In this document: positions 49,987-58,620 of the stretch, piece after piece
Position numbering within the stretch: the stretch's first letter is position 1
Layout: every line of letters starts with the position of its first letter
From: Erwinia billingiae Eb661
GTDB taxonomy: Bacteria > Pseudomonadota > Gammaproteobacteria > Enterobacterales > Enterobacteriaceae
NCBI RefSeq assembly: GCF_000196615.1
Contig: NC_014304.1
Coordinates: 38,324 to 102,323 of the forward strand
DNA length: 64,000 nt
Reading direction: 5' to 3'
Made by a program: the position numbers and the translations under genes
Notes under the pieces: generated by a model
Told to the model about the DNA's origin: nothing
Database searches by the model: none
Seen by the model: only the letters and a program-made list of their open reading frames with translations

Positions 49987-50222
49987 ATGCCAATGTTTGG
50001 TTTGGCAGACGTGAACTCGTTTTATGCAAGCTGTGAGGCGCTATTCCGCCCTGATTTACGTGGGAAGCCTGTGATCGTTCTCTCAAATAACGACGGCTGT
50101 GTGATCGCACGCAGCGCCGGTGCAAAAGCGCTAGGCATAAAAATGGGAGCACCGTGGTTTCAAATTAAGAAAGAAACATATTCAGATGTAATTCATACAT
50201 TTAGCTCAAATTATGCTCTTTA
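49987..50222 (+). pseudogene. umuC: umuC, 5' part, split by the fluoride element
   Basis: The first 78 codons of the Y-family polymerase UmuC (ADVNSFYASCEALFRPDLRG, the catalytic Asp-containing N-terminus) end at FSSNYAL, and the frame stops in the inserted DNA. The gene resumes at 61170. SD GGAGG lies at the end of umuD. The split is precise: joining the last two bases here to the right flank restores the reading frame (NYALY-HSLSQRVMTAL). Confidence 0.92.
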
Positions 50223-50227
50223 GTAAG

Positions 50228-50242
50228 TTACGTGGAATGCAA
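50228..50242 (+). repeat. Left terminal inverted repeat of the fluoride element
   Basis: TTACGTGGAATGCAA, starting five bases inside the umuC break. It matches the right end at 14 of 15 positions in inverted orientation. Confidence 0.75.
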
Positions 50243-50293
50243 CATTGATTGAGTAAACTTTGAACAGCAAAGCTGTTGTCAGAGGAGAATGCA

Positions 50294-51277
50294 ATGCTGA
50301 TTCCACCGAGTGAACACGTTCTGTTGCTGGCAGAGCGCTGGCTGCAACTGTTATCCGATCTGGGGCGGGCGCAGGCCACGCTAACAGCCTACCGCAATGC
50401 CCTCCGTCATTACTTTGCGTTCTGCAGCCAGAACGGAATTAAACCTGAAAAGGCGCGGTTTGAAGACCTGGCTGCCTATATTAGTCCTCAGTTACCCGGG
50501 ATGCCTTTTTCCGCGGCCAGCGCCACGCTCCAGCTTCGCCTGTCGGCGATCCGCCTCTGGTATGACTTTCTCATGTACCTGGATCTTTGCACGGTCAATC
50601 CGCTGCCCCGATCCGGCACGCCCGGCATGCTGAGTTCCGGCCGGGGACTGGTTCCCCGCGTTGTAAAGCTGCCGCGCATTCCTGACGATGCGCAGTGGCA
50701 GTGTTTTCTTTATCATGCCGCCGCTTCCCCACTGCGTGACCGCCTGATGCTGGCATTAACCTATTACGGCGCGCTGCGTCGGTCTGAAATTACCTCGCTA
50801 AGTATTGACGACTTCGACTTTGCTCACCGGCTCATCCGCATCCGGGCAGAAACCACCAAGAGCCGGCGTGAACGAATTGTCTGTTACAGCCCGGCAGTAG
50901 TGCCAGTGCTGGCCGCGCACCTTATGCAGATGAAGCGGACCGGAATCGTAAGAGGTGCCCTGTTCCGTTCTGAGTCCGATCGTAATCAGGGCGGGCCGCT
51001 TTCATTCTGGACCTGGAGCAAAACGGTACGGAAATGGGCGCTTGAGTCTGGGATGCCGGACATCTCAACCCATACCTTCCGGCACCTGCGACTCACACAC
51101 CTTGCCCGCGCGGGCTGGAAGTTGCACGAACTTGCCACCTATGCAGGACACCGCGACCTGACCACAACACAGATTTATATTCATCTTTCTGGCAGGGACC
51201 TGGCTGCCCGGATGGCTGGCGCGATTGAAACGGCAGATATCAGGATGGCGAACCTCATTTTCAGAACAGAGAAATAA
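50294..51277 (+). CDS. Tyrosine recombinase of the fluoride element (TnpA-like)
   Basis: A 327 aa site-specific recombinase. ATG at 50294 has AGAGGAG upstream. The SAM-like N-terminal domain is followed by a catalytic domain with Arg in ALTYYGALRRSEITSL, Lys in TTKSRRERIV, HTFRH (HxxR) near residue 265, GHRD and Tyr in TTTQIYIHL. The pair with the larger recombinase (starting two nt later) follows the Tn554 TnpA/TnpB plan, although no TnpC gene is present. Confidence 0.88.
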   Translation: MLIPPSEHVLLLAERWLQLLSDLGRAQATLTAYRNALRHYFAFCSQNGIKPEKARFEDLAAYISPQLPGMPFSAASATLQLRLSAIRLWYDFLMYLDLCTVNPLPRSGTPGMLSSGRGLVPRVVKLPRIPDDAQWQCFLYHAAASPLRDRLMLALTYYGALRRSEITSLSIDDFDFAHRLIRIRAETTKSRRERIVCYSPAVVPVLAAHLMQMKRTGIVRGALFRSESDRNQGGPLSFWTWSKTVRKWALESGMPDISTHTFRHLRLTHLARAGWKLHELATYAGHRDLTTTQIYIHLSGRDLAARMAGAIETADIRMANLIFRTEK

Positions 51278-51278
51278 C

Positions 51279-53396
51279 ATGAGCCCACACACACCGATTG
51301 AAAACAGCCGGCATCCGTTCGACATGACTGAATACCGGCTTGAGGCGTCACTGACCCTCGCTGAACGGACGGCACTGAGCAGCGCTCACAGCCGGTCCCG
51401 TATGCTGCGAACGAAGCCGGTGCCGGACCTCATCAGGCCGCTGATGGACATTGCCGCCGGAAGCGGATGCGGCAGCAAAATCACGGGGCTGGTGATAGCC
51501 GGATTGCTGCGCGAAATGCATGCAGACGGCATGCCCTGCTGGTGCTGGCCGCAGGAACGCTGGCTGACGCTGTGCCGGGAAGTCAGGGAGGGCCGTCCGT
51601 TAATGGCCGCTTTTGCCTGGCATCTGGCTGATTTGCATGACCCGCTCAGCCTGCCTGATATACGTAAACCCGCGCTCTATGCTTCTGCCATCTTCGGCCA
51701 GGCTTTTTATCACCAGGAGCTGGACCGGCTGACTGATACGCTGACGTCGCTGGGTTATGCCCCGACCAGCCAGAAAAATCATGTCTCGGGTATACTGGCA
51801 ACACTGATGATCATGAACAGGGATCCCCGGCTTGAAACGTTTACGCCTGAACTCCTCTGGCGCGCCCAGAGCGGGACAGACAAGGGAATATCCCGTTACG
51901 TCGGCCGCGTTTCACATGCACTTGCCGCACTGGGGATTATCAGCGCCCCGGTGAGGATGCGAAACTATAAAAAATGGTACGAAAAGCCGGTCGAAGGCGT
52001 CGATCCGGCCTGGGTGCACTGGTGCCGGCGCTGGCGGGAAACGTCGGTGCTCAGGCCGCGCACCCGTGAAAGCCAGTACAGCTTTATTCTGCGCTGCGGC
52101 CTCTGGCTGAAAAAGGAGCATCCGGAGGTTCGGGAACCGGCAGACTGGACAATGGAAACCTGCGCCAGCTTCATTGCGGCGGTAGGCCGGATGAACGTGG
52201 ATGAGCTTCAGCTGGGCACGGAAAGGGGCACCCGCAAATCGGTGCGCTCCGGCGAGCCCATGATGCCGCATTCCAGGGCGCATTTTATCTATTCTCTGCG
52301 CCGTTTTATGATTGATTACGAAAACTGGGGCTGGGGGCGCCTGCACTTCAGCCCTGCCCGCCATCTTTCCACACCGGATACGCCGCTGTTCCGTCGCGGC
52401 GTCAATCCCCGTGTTATTGACGATCCGGTCTGGCTGAAGCTCATCTGGGCCAGCCTCAATCTGCGTCAGGAAGATCTGCTCACTGAAATACATTATCCAC
52501 TGGCCATGCTGCAGGCAATGGCCGTCATCTGGACCCATGCGGGGGTAAGAAAGAACGAACTGCTCCGCCTGACAACCGGGTGCATCGCGCCGCAGGCGGA
52601 CGATATCGTGAAGGACGACGGAAGTATCATCCCGGCAGGAACCCTGTGTTACCTGCATATCCCTGCCGGAAAAACCTCAAAAGCCTTTGTTAAACCGGTG
52701 GCGGCCGTGGTGAAAAAATACGTCGACATATGGCTGGATGAGCGTCCGGCAGAACAGGCTTTGCTCGCTGACGAGCGAACCGGTGAGAAAGTCCGGCTTC
52801 TGTTTCAGTACCGGGGTAAGCCTGCCGGCAGCGCTATCCTCAACCGCACCGTGATACCGATGCTATGCGCAAGAGCGGGCGTGCCTTGTGAAGACAGTGG
52901 CGGAATGATAACCAGCCACCGGGGGCGGGCCTCAGCCGTGACCGCGCTGGCGAGCGTACCGCAGGGCATGTCGCTGTACGAACTGATGCAGTGGACGGGC
53001 CATTCAACGCCCCAGTCTACAATGCACTATCTTCGCATCCGCCCGACTCAGCTGGCTGCCTCGTTCGTCAAAGCCGACAGGGTCGCTCATATGATAAGCG
53101 TGCTGGTTGACCACGATCCTGAAGCCGCCAGCCTGTCCGGGCCCGCGACCTACTACGATCTGGGCGACTCATACTGTACGAACCCCTTCTGGAGCAGTTG
53201 CCCGCACCGGATGGCCTGCATCGGCTGCGATTTTAACCTGCTGAAGGATAGCGCGCGCGGGCTGATACTGGAGAGTAAAGCATCCATCCGGCGTTACCTC
53301 GAAGAGGTCCCGCTCACTCCCGATGAGAGAGCCATACTGGAGCAGGATGCTGAAAAGGTTGAGCAGGCTCTTACAAGATTGGGCCCACAATCCTGA
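51279..53396 (+). CDS. Large tyrosine recombinase of the fluoride element (TnpB-like)
   Basis: A 705 aa recombinase; ATG at 51279 follows the first recombinase's TAA by one nt. The catalytic part has WTHAGVRKNELLRLT (Arg), GKTSKAFVKP (Lys), TSHRGRASAVTALAS (HRGR), TGHSTPQSTMHYLRI (GH..Tyr). Past it is a Cys-rich tail (FWSSCPHRMACIGCDFNLL) that may bind zinc. The length is near Tn554 TnpB (about 630 aa). Both recombinases would act on the terminal repeats. Confidence 0.88.
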   Translation: MSPHTPIENSRHPFDMTEYRLEASLTLAERTALSSAHSRSRMLRTKPVPDLIRPLMDIAAGSGCGSKITGLVIAGLLREMHADGMPCWCWPQERWLTLCREVREGRPLMAAFAWHLADLHDPLSLPDIRKPALYASAIFGQAFYHQELDRLTDTLTSLGYAPTSQKNHVSGILATLMIMNRDPRLETFTPELLWRAQSGTDKGISRYVGRVSHALAALGIISAPVRMRNYKKWYEKPVEGVDPAWVHWCRRWRETSVLRPRTRESQYSFILRCGLWLKKEHPEVREPADWTMETCASFIAAVGRMNVDELQLGTERGTRKSVRSGEPMMPHSRAHFIYSLRRFMIDYENWGWGRLHFSPARHLSTPDTPLFRRGVNPRVIDDPVWLKLIWASLNLRQEDLLTEIHYPLAMLQAMAVIWTHAGVRKNELLRLTTGCIAPQADDIVKDDGSIIPAGTLCYLHIPAGKTSKAFVKPVAAVVKKYVDIWLDERPAEQALLADERTGEKVRLLFQYRGKPAGSAILNRTVIPMLCARAGVPCEDSGGMITSHRGRASAVTALASVPQGMSLYELMQWTGHSTPQSTMHYLRIRPTQLAASFVKADRVAHMISVLVDHDPEAASLSGPATYYDLGDSYCTNPFWSSCPHRMACIGCDFNLLKDSARGLILESKASIRRYLEEVPLTPDERAILEQDAEKVEQALTRLGPQS

Positions 53397-53521
53397 CTGC
53401 TCAGATGCTTACAATGTCAGGTCTGAGGGTATCAGTGCAGAATCAGTACAGATAACTGAACGCCGTATTTGATATAAAGCTGATTATAACGGGCGTAATG
53501 CCGTAACTGATGGAGCAGCAG

Positions 53522-53923
53522 ATGAGAAAACAGAAGCGATGTATGGGATACGTGGCGGTCGTGGTCGATGACTACGATCGTGCAATTGAGTACTACACCG
53601 ATAAGCTGGGCTTTACCCTCATTGAAGACACGCCGCAGCCGGGTAAGCGCTGGGTCGTGGTGACGCCGGCCCCTGACAGCGACTGTGCTATTCTTCTTGC
53701 CCGCGCGTCGAACGACCGGCAGGAAGGCTTTATCGGCAATCAGTGCGGCGGACGGGTTTTTCTGTTCCTGCAGACCGACGACTTCTGGCGCGACTACAAT
53801 GCTATGAAGGCAAAAGGCGTCCACTTCTTTCAGGAGCCACGGGAGGAAGAATACGGAATGGTTGTCGTATTTGAGGACATCTACGGCAATCGCTGGGACC
53901 TTTACCAGAACAGGCAGGCCTGA
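53522..53923 (+). CDS. VOC-superfamily (glyoxalase/bleomycin-resistance-like) protein
   Basis: A 133 aa protein with the VOC fold: YVAVVVDDYDRAIEYYTDKLGFTLIED, then GKRWVVVTPAPDSDCAILLARA, and VVFEDIYGNRWDLYQN at the end (metal-ligand-type Glu/His positions not complete). ATG at 53522 has GGAG six nt upstream. It is transcribed toward crcB on the other strand. Substrate unknown; its presence with fluoride genes may be chance cargo. Confidence 0.8.
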   Translation: MRKQKRCMGYVAVVVDDYDRAIEYYTDKLGFTLIEDTPQPGKRWVVVTPAPDSDCAILLARASNDRQEGFIGNQCGGRVFLFLQTDDFWRDYNAMKAKGVHFFQEPREEEYGMVVVFEDIYGNRWDLYQNRQA

Positions 53924-54056
53924 AATTCTTTCACAGCAGCGCCTCAGGTGTACGGGAAGCATTACAAGCGTAAACCCTGTCAGGTCTGGCCTGCAGAGAG
54001 CGCTTCTGAACAATATACCTCAGTGCAGCGGTCACTGCACTAAGGTCTCCCTCGGG

Positions 54057-54431
54057 TTAACCACACAGCGTCATGATATAAAATCCGGCCGCCGTCATGG
54101 CCAGCGAACCCAGCACGTGTATCAGCACCGAGGCGGCTGCCCAGGCATAGCTGCCGGACTGCAGCAGGGCAAAAACCTCAGCCGAGAACGTGGAGAAGGT
54201 CGTCATTCCGCCACACAGCCCGGTGGTAATGAGCAGCCGCCAGGCCGGATCGAGGCCGGGATGGCGCAGAAAATACGCCAGCGCCGCTCCGATGATAAAC
54301 CCTCCCAGCAGGTTGACCAGCAGCGTCCCCGGCGGCAGGTCCGGAAAAAGCGCGTTCAGGCGCGCGCCCAGCTGCCAGCGGATAACACACCCTAAAGCAC
54401 CGCCGGTGATGACAGCAAAAAGCTGATTCAC
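54057..54431 (-). CDS. crcB: Fluoride exporter CrcB/Fluc
   Basis: Fluoride channel of 124 aa that removes F- from the cytoplasm. Four membrane helices and the family motifs are present: GGALGCVIRW, GTLLVNLLGGFIIG (the polar track Asn) and GLCGGMTTFSTFS (the FSTF phenylalanine and Na+ site region). GTG at 54431 has AAGGAG at a good distance. It is the last gene of the riboswitch-led operon ppaC-uspA-eno-gpmA-crcB. Confidence 0.95.
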   Translation of the reverse strand: MNQLFAVITGGALGCVIRWQLGARLNALFPDLPPGTLLVNLLGGFIIGAALAYFLRHPGLDPAWRLLITTGLCGGMTTFSTFSAEVFALLQSGSYAWAAASVLIHVLGSLAMTAAGFYIMTLCG

Positions 54432-54442
54432 GTTCACTCCTT

Positions 54443-55144
54443 TTATTTTTTTATATTCAGAACATAACGGGAAACGACCTGTGCGGCCGCATCCATCTGG
54501 TATACGGCCGGCACGCCGGTCGGGATATGCAACTGTGCCAAGCTGTCGTGTGGCATGCCGTCCAGGAAGGCGGCCAGGGCGCGCAGCGTGTTGCCGTGCG
54601 CCACGACCAGAACGGTACTTCCGCAGAGTATCTGCGGCATCACGGCGTGCTGCCAGTAGGGCATGACGCGACGCAGCGTCATTTCCAGGCTTTCCGTCGC
54701 AGGCAGGTCGGCCAGCGCAACGCGGCTGTAGCGCGGGTCCCGACGCAGCTGCGCCGGAGCCCCTGCGTCCGCGGGGGGAATGCCGCTGAAGCTTTTGCGC
54801 CAGAGCCGGACGGTCTCTGCACCCATCATCCGGGCAGCCGCTTCCTTGTTCAGCCCCTGCAGCGCACCGTAGTGCCGCTCGTTCAGCCGCCAGTGTTTGT
54901 CCACGGGCGTCCAGCTGCGGCCAAGACGGTCCAGCACCCGCCAGACCGTGTGAACACAGCGCGTCATCACCGAGGTGAAGACCCGATCGGGCAGCAGGCC
55001 CGCGTCCCGCAGCACGTCACCGGCCCGGTCAGCCTCCTGCCGCCCCCGGTCCGTCAGCGGCACGTCTGTCCATCCGGTAAAACGGTTTTCCCGGTTCCAC
55101 TGGCTTTCGCCATGGCGCAGGAGAATCAGCGTTGAAGGTGCCAA
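54443..55144 (-). CDS. gpmA: 2,3-bisphosphoglycerate-dependent phosphoglycerate mutase
   Basis: Glycolytic enzyme of 233 aa, cofactor-dependent. Catalytic His is in LLRHGESQWNRENRFTGW, with ERHYGALQGLNK and VVAHGNTLRAL completing the site. TTG at 55144 is the best start (AGGAG eight nt upstream, then APSTLILLRHG); longer starts would run far into eno. A second copy of this enzyme on a plasmid is unusual and is explained by the fluoride cluster. Confidence 0.9.
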   Translation of the reverse strand: MAPSTLILLRHGESQWNRENRFTGWTDVPLTDRGRQEADRAGDVLRDAGLLPDRVFTSVMTRCVHTVWRVLDRLGRSWTPVDKHWRLNERHYGALQGLNKEAAARMMGAETVRLWRKSFSGIPPADAGAPAQLRRDPRYSRVALADLPATESLEMTLRRVMPYWQHAVMPQILCGSTVLVVAHGNTLRALAAFLDGMPHDSLAQLHIPTGVPAVYQMDAAAQVVSRYVLNIKK

Positions 55145-55187
55145 AGACTGTGCTCCTGTGCCGGCCGCTGGCCGTCCGGTGGATCTG

Positions 55188-56477
55188 TTACGTGCGGCGC
55201 ACAAACGCATGAAGCCCCGCATAGTGAGCGTCCTCACCCAGCGCCTGCTCAATGCGCATCAGCTGGTTGTACTTTTCCACGCGTTCGCCGCGGCACGGCG
55301 CACCGGTTTTCAGGTGTCCCGCGCGCAGGGCTACCGTGAGGTCGGCAAGAAATGTGTCCGTCGTTTCCCCACTGCGGTGGGACATGAACGCGCCCCACCC
55401 GTGCCGCTGGCAGAGCGCCACGGCGTCCAGCGTTTCGCTAAGCGAGCCTATCTGATTGAGTTTAATCAATGCGGCGCTGGCGAGGTTTTCGTCAATGCCG
55501 CGCTGGATGTACTTCACGTTGGTGACAAACAGGTCGTCACCAACCAGCTCGGCCCTGCCCGCAAGCTGCTGGTGCAGATGCTTCCAGCCCGACCAGTCAT
55601 CTTCTGCCAGGCCGTCTTCCAGCAGAATGACGGGAAACTGGTCCATCAGCTCGCCGTAGTACGCCGTCATTTCCGCCGCGCTCAGCGCACTGCCCTCCGT
55701 GCGCAGATGATATTTTCCGTCTGCGAAAAACTCACTTGAGGCAGGGTCCATGCAGATGCTGATGTCTTCTCCGGGCCTGTACCCCGCCTTCTCAATGGCC
55801 TGCACGATAAACGCCAGCGGGTCGCGGTTCGACGATACGGCGGGCGCAAAACCGCCTTCGTCGCCGACTGCCGCGGACAGGTTCTTGTCCAGCAGGATCT
55901 GGCGCAGCGCCTGGTAGACCTCGCTGCCCTGACGCACGGCCTCGCGCAGCGTGGGTGCCCCGTGTGGCGCTATCATGAACTCCTGAAAGTCCGCGCCCTG
56001 ACCGCGGGCGTGCACGCCGCCGTTGATAATGTTCATGCACGGTACGGGCAGCAGGTTCGCCTGCAGGCCCCCCAGGTAGCGCCAGAGCGGCTCGTGCGAG
56101 GCCTGTGCCGCCAGCCGGGCAACCGCCAGCGACACGCCCAGAATGGCATTGGCACCCAGCCGACTCTTGCTCTGCGTACCGTCCAGCGCCAGCATGATGT
56201 TATCCAGCTGACGCTGCTCGCGCACGTCCCTGCCGCGCAAGGCTTCGCAGATTTCCGTATTAACCGTCCTGACAGCATCCAGTACGCCTTTACCGCCAAA
56301 ACGGTGTACGTCGCCGTCGCGGCGCTCAGCGGCCTCGCGCGAGCCGGTGCTGGCCCCGGAAGGCACCGAGGCCCGCGCCATCATTCCGTCCACGGTCCGG
56401 GCTTCGACTTCAACGGTGGGGTTGCCGCGAGAGTCAAGAATTTCACGGGCGGTCACGTTATCCAGTGTAAAGCGCAT
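55188..56477 (-). CDS. eno: Enolase (divergent, fluoride cluster)
   Basis: Enolase of 429 aa (standard length). Key residues are present: SGASTG loop, GDEGGF (Glu), CMDPASSEF (Asp), LLEDGLAEDDW (Glu), VGDDLFVTN (Asp), LIKLNQIGS (Lys), SHRSGET and LKTGAP (Lys). It differs from the housekeeping type by SHRSGETTD instead of SHRSGETED and by PASSEF instead of AASEF. Enolase is a main target of fluoride, so this copy may stay active in fluoride; that is inference. Confidence 0.95.
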   Translation of the reverse strand: MRFTLDNVTAREILDSRGNPTVEVEARTVDGMMARASVPSGASTGSREAAERRDGDVHRFGGKGVLDAVRTVNTEICEALRGRDVREQRQLDNIMLALDGTQSKSRLGANAILGVSLAVARLAAQASHEPLWRYLGGLQANLLPVPCMNIINGGVHARGQGADFQEFMIAPHGAPTLREAVRQGSEVYQALRQILLDKNLSAAVGDEGGFAPAVSSNRDPLAFIVQAIEKAGYRPGEDISICMDPASSEFFADGKYHLRTEGSALSAAEMTAYYGELMDQFPVILLEDGLAEDDWSGWKHLHQQLAGRAELVGDDLFVTNVKYIQRGIDENLASAALIKLNQIGSLSETLDAVALCQRHGWGAFMSHRSGETTDTFLADLTVALRAGHLKTGAPCRGERVEKYNQLMRIEQALGEDAHYAGLHAFVRRT

Positions 56478-56492
56478 AGAGTTTCTCCCGGT

Positions 56493-56918
56493 TCAGTCAT
56501 TCAGGTGAGTGATAAGCACATCCACCGTGAGGTGGTTAATGTATTCCGCCGAGCGGGACGTCAGCATTCCCATAAAGCGGTTTCGGTGCCCGGCAAGCAC
56601 GAGGTCCACGCCCAGCTCAGCGATGCACTTCTCCACGTCCTCAAAGCGGCGCATGGTCACCAGCTCCCGCATGTCTACCGTCTCAGGCACGGAGGCCGCC
56701 AGCTCGCTCATAAACGCTTTGGATTTCAGCACCTCTTCCGACACGACGTCGTCCATCAGGCTGTCGGACACGTAGTTCATTTCCCGGTAGTCGTCGCTGA
56801 TGTGGGCCAGGGTGATTTTCATGCCGAGCGGCTGCGCCAGCGCGACCGCCCGCTTCAGCAGGAGGGTGCCGTCGTCTTTATCGTTCACAAGTATCAATGC
56901 ATGGGTGTAGCAGGTCAT
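56493..56918 (-). CDS. uspA: Universal stress protein (UspA family)
   Basis: A 141 aa protein with the UspA fold: YTHALILVNDKDDGTLLLKRAVALAQ and VDLVLAGHRNRFMGMLTSRSAEYINHLTVDVLI, close to the G-2X-G-9X-G(S/T) ATP site though the glycines are partly changed (GHRNR..G..TSRS). The start overlaps the ppaC stop (ATGA). Its exact role in fluoride tolerance is unknown. Confidence 0.85.
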   Translation of the reverse strand: MTCYTHALILVNDKDDGTLLLKRAVALAQPLGMKITLAHISDDYREMNYVSDSLMDDVVSEEVLKSKAFMSELAASVPETVDMRELVTMRRFEDVEKCIAELGVDLVLAGHRNRFMGMLTSRSAEYINHLTVDVLITHLND

Positions 56919-57823
56919 AATGAACTCCCGTTCTGGTTGAGGCGGGACTCAAGCCACGGCAGAAGCTGTTTTTTGCGGCTGAGCATACCCGGTACGGAGC
57001 AGGAGGCCGCGTTAACGCTCTCCCGCCCGGCGAAATAAAGCGTTGAAAACCCGGCCCGGATGTCGGTCAGCATCAGCACCGCCAAACCAGCACCCGACTG
57101 GTCTGCCAGATACGCCAGGGCAGCGAGCAGGTCGTCCATCACGGTGGCAACCTGTGACGGGGAGCTGACCTCAATCTGGGCGATGCGCACGTCAGTGCCG
57201 GCAATGACGAAGGCCTTGAGGTCCCTGTCCAGCAGCAGCTGTGCGCTGAGGCCGCTGACGTCAGTTTTTGCCGTAAGGAGGTCACGGGCGAAGGCTCTGC
57301 GGTTTACGCCGGACAGTACGCCCAGCTCGGTAGCCGAACGGATATCGTCTTCGGTCGTGGTGGGCGAGCGAAGATTCACGGTGTCGCTCAGGAGTGCACC
57401 CAGCAGAAGAATGGCAAGCGTCGGGGGCAGCGTGCGTCGCGCTTCAGCGTTCATAAGCAGCCACAGCAGCGTGGCGCTGCTGCCAAGCGGGCGTATGTGT
57501 ACCTCCGGCGGCAGTTGCGTTATCAGTCCGCCCAGCCGGTGGTGGTCAGTGATCCCCACGATGTTGCTCCGGAGCAGGTCGTCAGGTCCCTGCGCCGGCT
57601 CGGTGAAATCGACCAGCCAGACCCGTTCATCCTGTAGCGGAATATCAAGCCGTGGCGGCAGCGTGAGTCCGGCGGTGTCAAAGATAAAATGGGTTTCGCG
57701 GTTAGCTTCGCCAAGACGCCATGCGCGGGCGTCCATGCCGCGCCCGGTCAGCCAGTGCGCGGTGACGAAGGCCGTGCAGATGGCGTCGCTGTCAGGATTG
57801 ATGTGGCCAAAAACGTGTATCAC
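56915..57823 (-). CDS. ppaC: Manganese-dependent inorganic pyrophosphatase (family II, DHH)
   Basis: A 302 aa enzyme that hydrolyses pyrophosphate. The metal-site motifs GHINPDSDAICTA and ITDHHRLGG (DHH) and VDFTEP are intact, and the DHHA2-like end (GLAVLMLTDIRAGFSTLYFAG) follows. GTG at 57823 has GGGGAG five nt upstream, partly covered by a small hairpin (CTTCCC/GGGGAG). Its fluoride riboswitch leader makes it the first gene of the operon. Fluoride blocks the ordinary family I enzyme, so a family II enzyme may be a bypass. Confidence 0.93.
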   Translation of the reverse strand: MIHVFGHINPDSDAICTAFVTAHWLTGRGMDARAWRLGEANRETHFIFDTAGLTLPPRLDIPLQDERVWLVDFTEPAQGPDDLLRSNIVGITDHHRLGGLITQLPPEVHIRPLGSSATLLWLLMNAEARRTLPPTLAILLLGALLSDTVNLRSPTTTEDDIRSATELGVLSGVNRRAFARDLLTAKTDVSGLSAQLLLDRDLKAFVIAGTDVRIAQIEVSSPSQVATVMDDLLAALAYLADQSGAGLAVLMLTDIRAGFSTLYFAGRESVNAASCSVPGMLSRKKQLLPWLESRLNQNGSSL

Positions 57824-57909
57824 AGGTCTCTCCCCGAAGAGGGAAGTACGCAGGCCGGGAAGAAAGTAAGGACGGCCTGACGCACCTCCTGAAAATCAAG
57901 AGTCGCATC

Positions 57910-57962
57910 AGGCGTCATCAGCTCCGGAACGGAGCGGTTGGGAAAGGTGGAACGCCATCACC
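57910..57962 (-). promoter_or_regulatory. Fluoride riboswitch (crcB motif)
   Basis: On the minus strand the leader of ppaC reads GGTGATGG, GTTCCACC, AACCGC and CTGATGACGCC in order, the conserved parts of the fluoride aptamer. Just after it, GCCTGATGC can pair with GCGTCAGGC around an AGGAGG-containing loop, a possible expression platform, and the SD of ppaC lies in another hairpin. It should raise expression of the five-gene operon when fluoride binds. Confidence 0.93.
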
Positions 57963-58020
57963 TTGTCATATGAGTATAGAGCCGGTTGCAAAACCTGTCA
58001 GTATTATTCTGCTGGCGCCC

Positions 58021-58620
58021 TCAGCCTGCCAGCGCAGCCCGTGCCTCGCAGAGTACCCGGCGAATGTTTTCCGTCACCGCCGGACTCGTGCAGAGCGAAA
58101 GCGGACTGGGGTGCGGCATCGTCAACACGGGGACGCCGGGGTACAGATGATTGACCGTCCCGCGGGCCTGAGCCGCTACGGCACCGGCCAGCACCACCAC
58201 GCGCAGCGCGGGCAGATACGCCAGCACGTCCTCAAGCAAGGCGCAGCCTCTGCGGATGTCCGCCGCTGACGGCCGTTTCTGCAGCCCGTGACTGACCCAG
58301 GGCACCGTATTCCACAGCACGCTGTCCTGACGCGAAATACCGGCTTCCGCCAGAAACCGCCCAAGGTTCTGCTGGGCCGGCCCCGGGTTATCACGCGACA
58401 CAAACCGCGGTGACGGGCTGCTGCGCGCCGGCGACTGCAGCAGGACGAGCAGTCCGGCCCTAACCCCGCCGTCAGCCGGATCAAACCACGGCAGTTCTGC
58501 ACCGGCCTGACGCTGGCCGCTGACCCAGCGATTCAGCGCGGCCACATGCGGCGCGGTGACTGCCGCGAGGCATTCCTCGCGTAAAAACGAGTCCTGCATC
58601 GATGTGCTGGTTTCACTCAC
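58021..58620 (-). CDS. Uracil-DNA glycosylase superfamily protein
   Basis: A 199 aa protein with UDG-superfamily motifs: GLLVLLQSPARSSPSP (motif A-like), VLWNTVPW (NTVPW) and VLTMPHPSPLS (motif B-like, HPS). It overlaps the TDT transporter gene (ATGA) and ends about 60 nt before the fluoride aptamer. Base-excision activity is plausible but the target base is unknown. Confidence 0.8.
   Translation of the reverse strand: MSETSTSMQDSFLREECLAAVTAPHVAALNRWVSGQRQAGAELPWFDPADGGVRAGLLVLLQSPARSSPSPRFVSRDNPGPAQQNLGRFLAEAGISRQDSVLWNTVPWVSHGLQKRPSAADIRRGCALLEDVLAYLPALRVVVLAGAVAAQARGTVNHLYPGVPVLTMPHPSPLSLCTSPAVTENIRRVLCEARAALAG

Noticed and set aside
51912..52658. 248-aa minus-strand frame inside the large recombinase gene
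   Set aside because: Antisense shadow of a recombinase with an intact catalytic motif.
55962..57038. 358-aa plus-strand frame opposite eno and uspA
   Set aside because: Reads opposite two clear genes, His/Arg/Val-rich shadow composition, no ribosome site.
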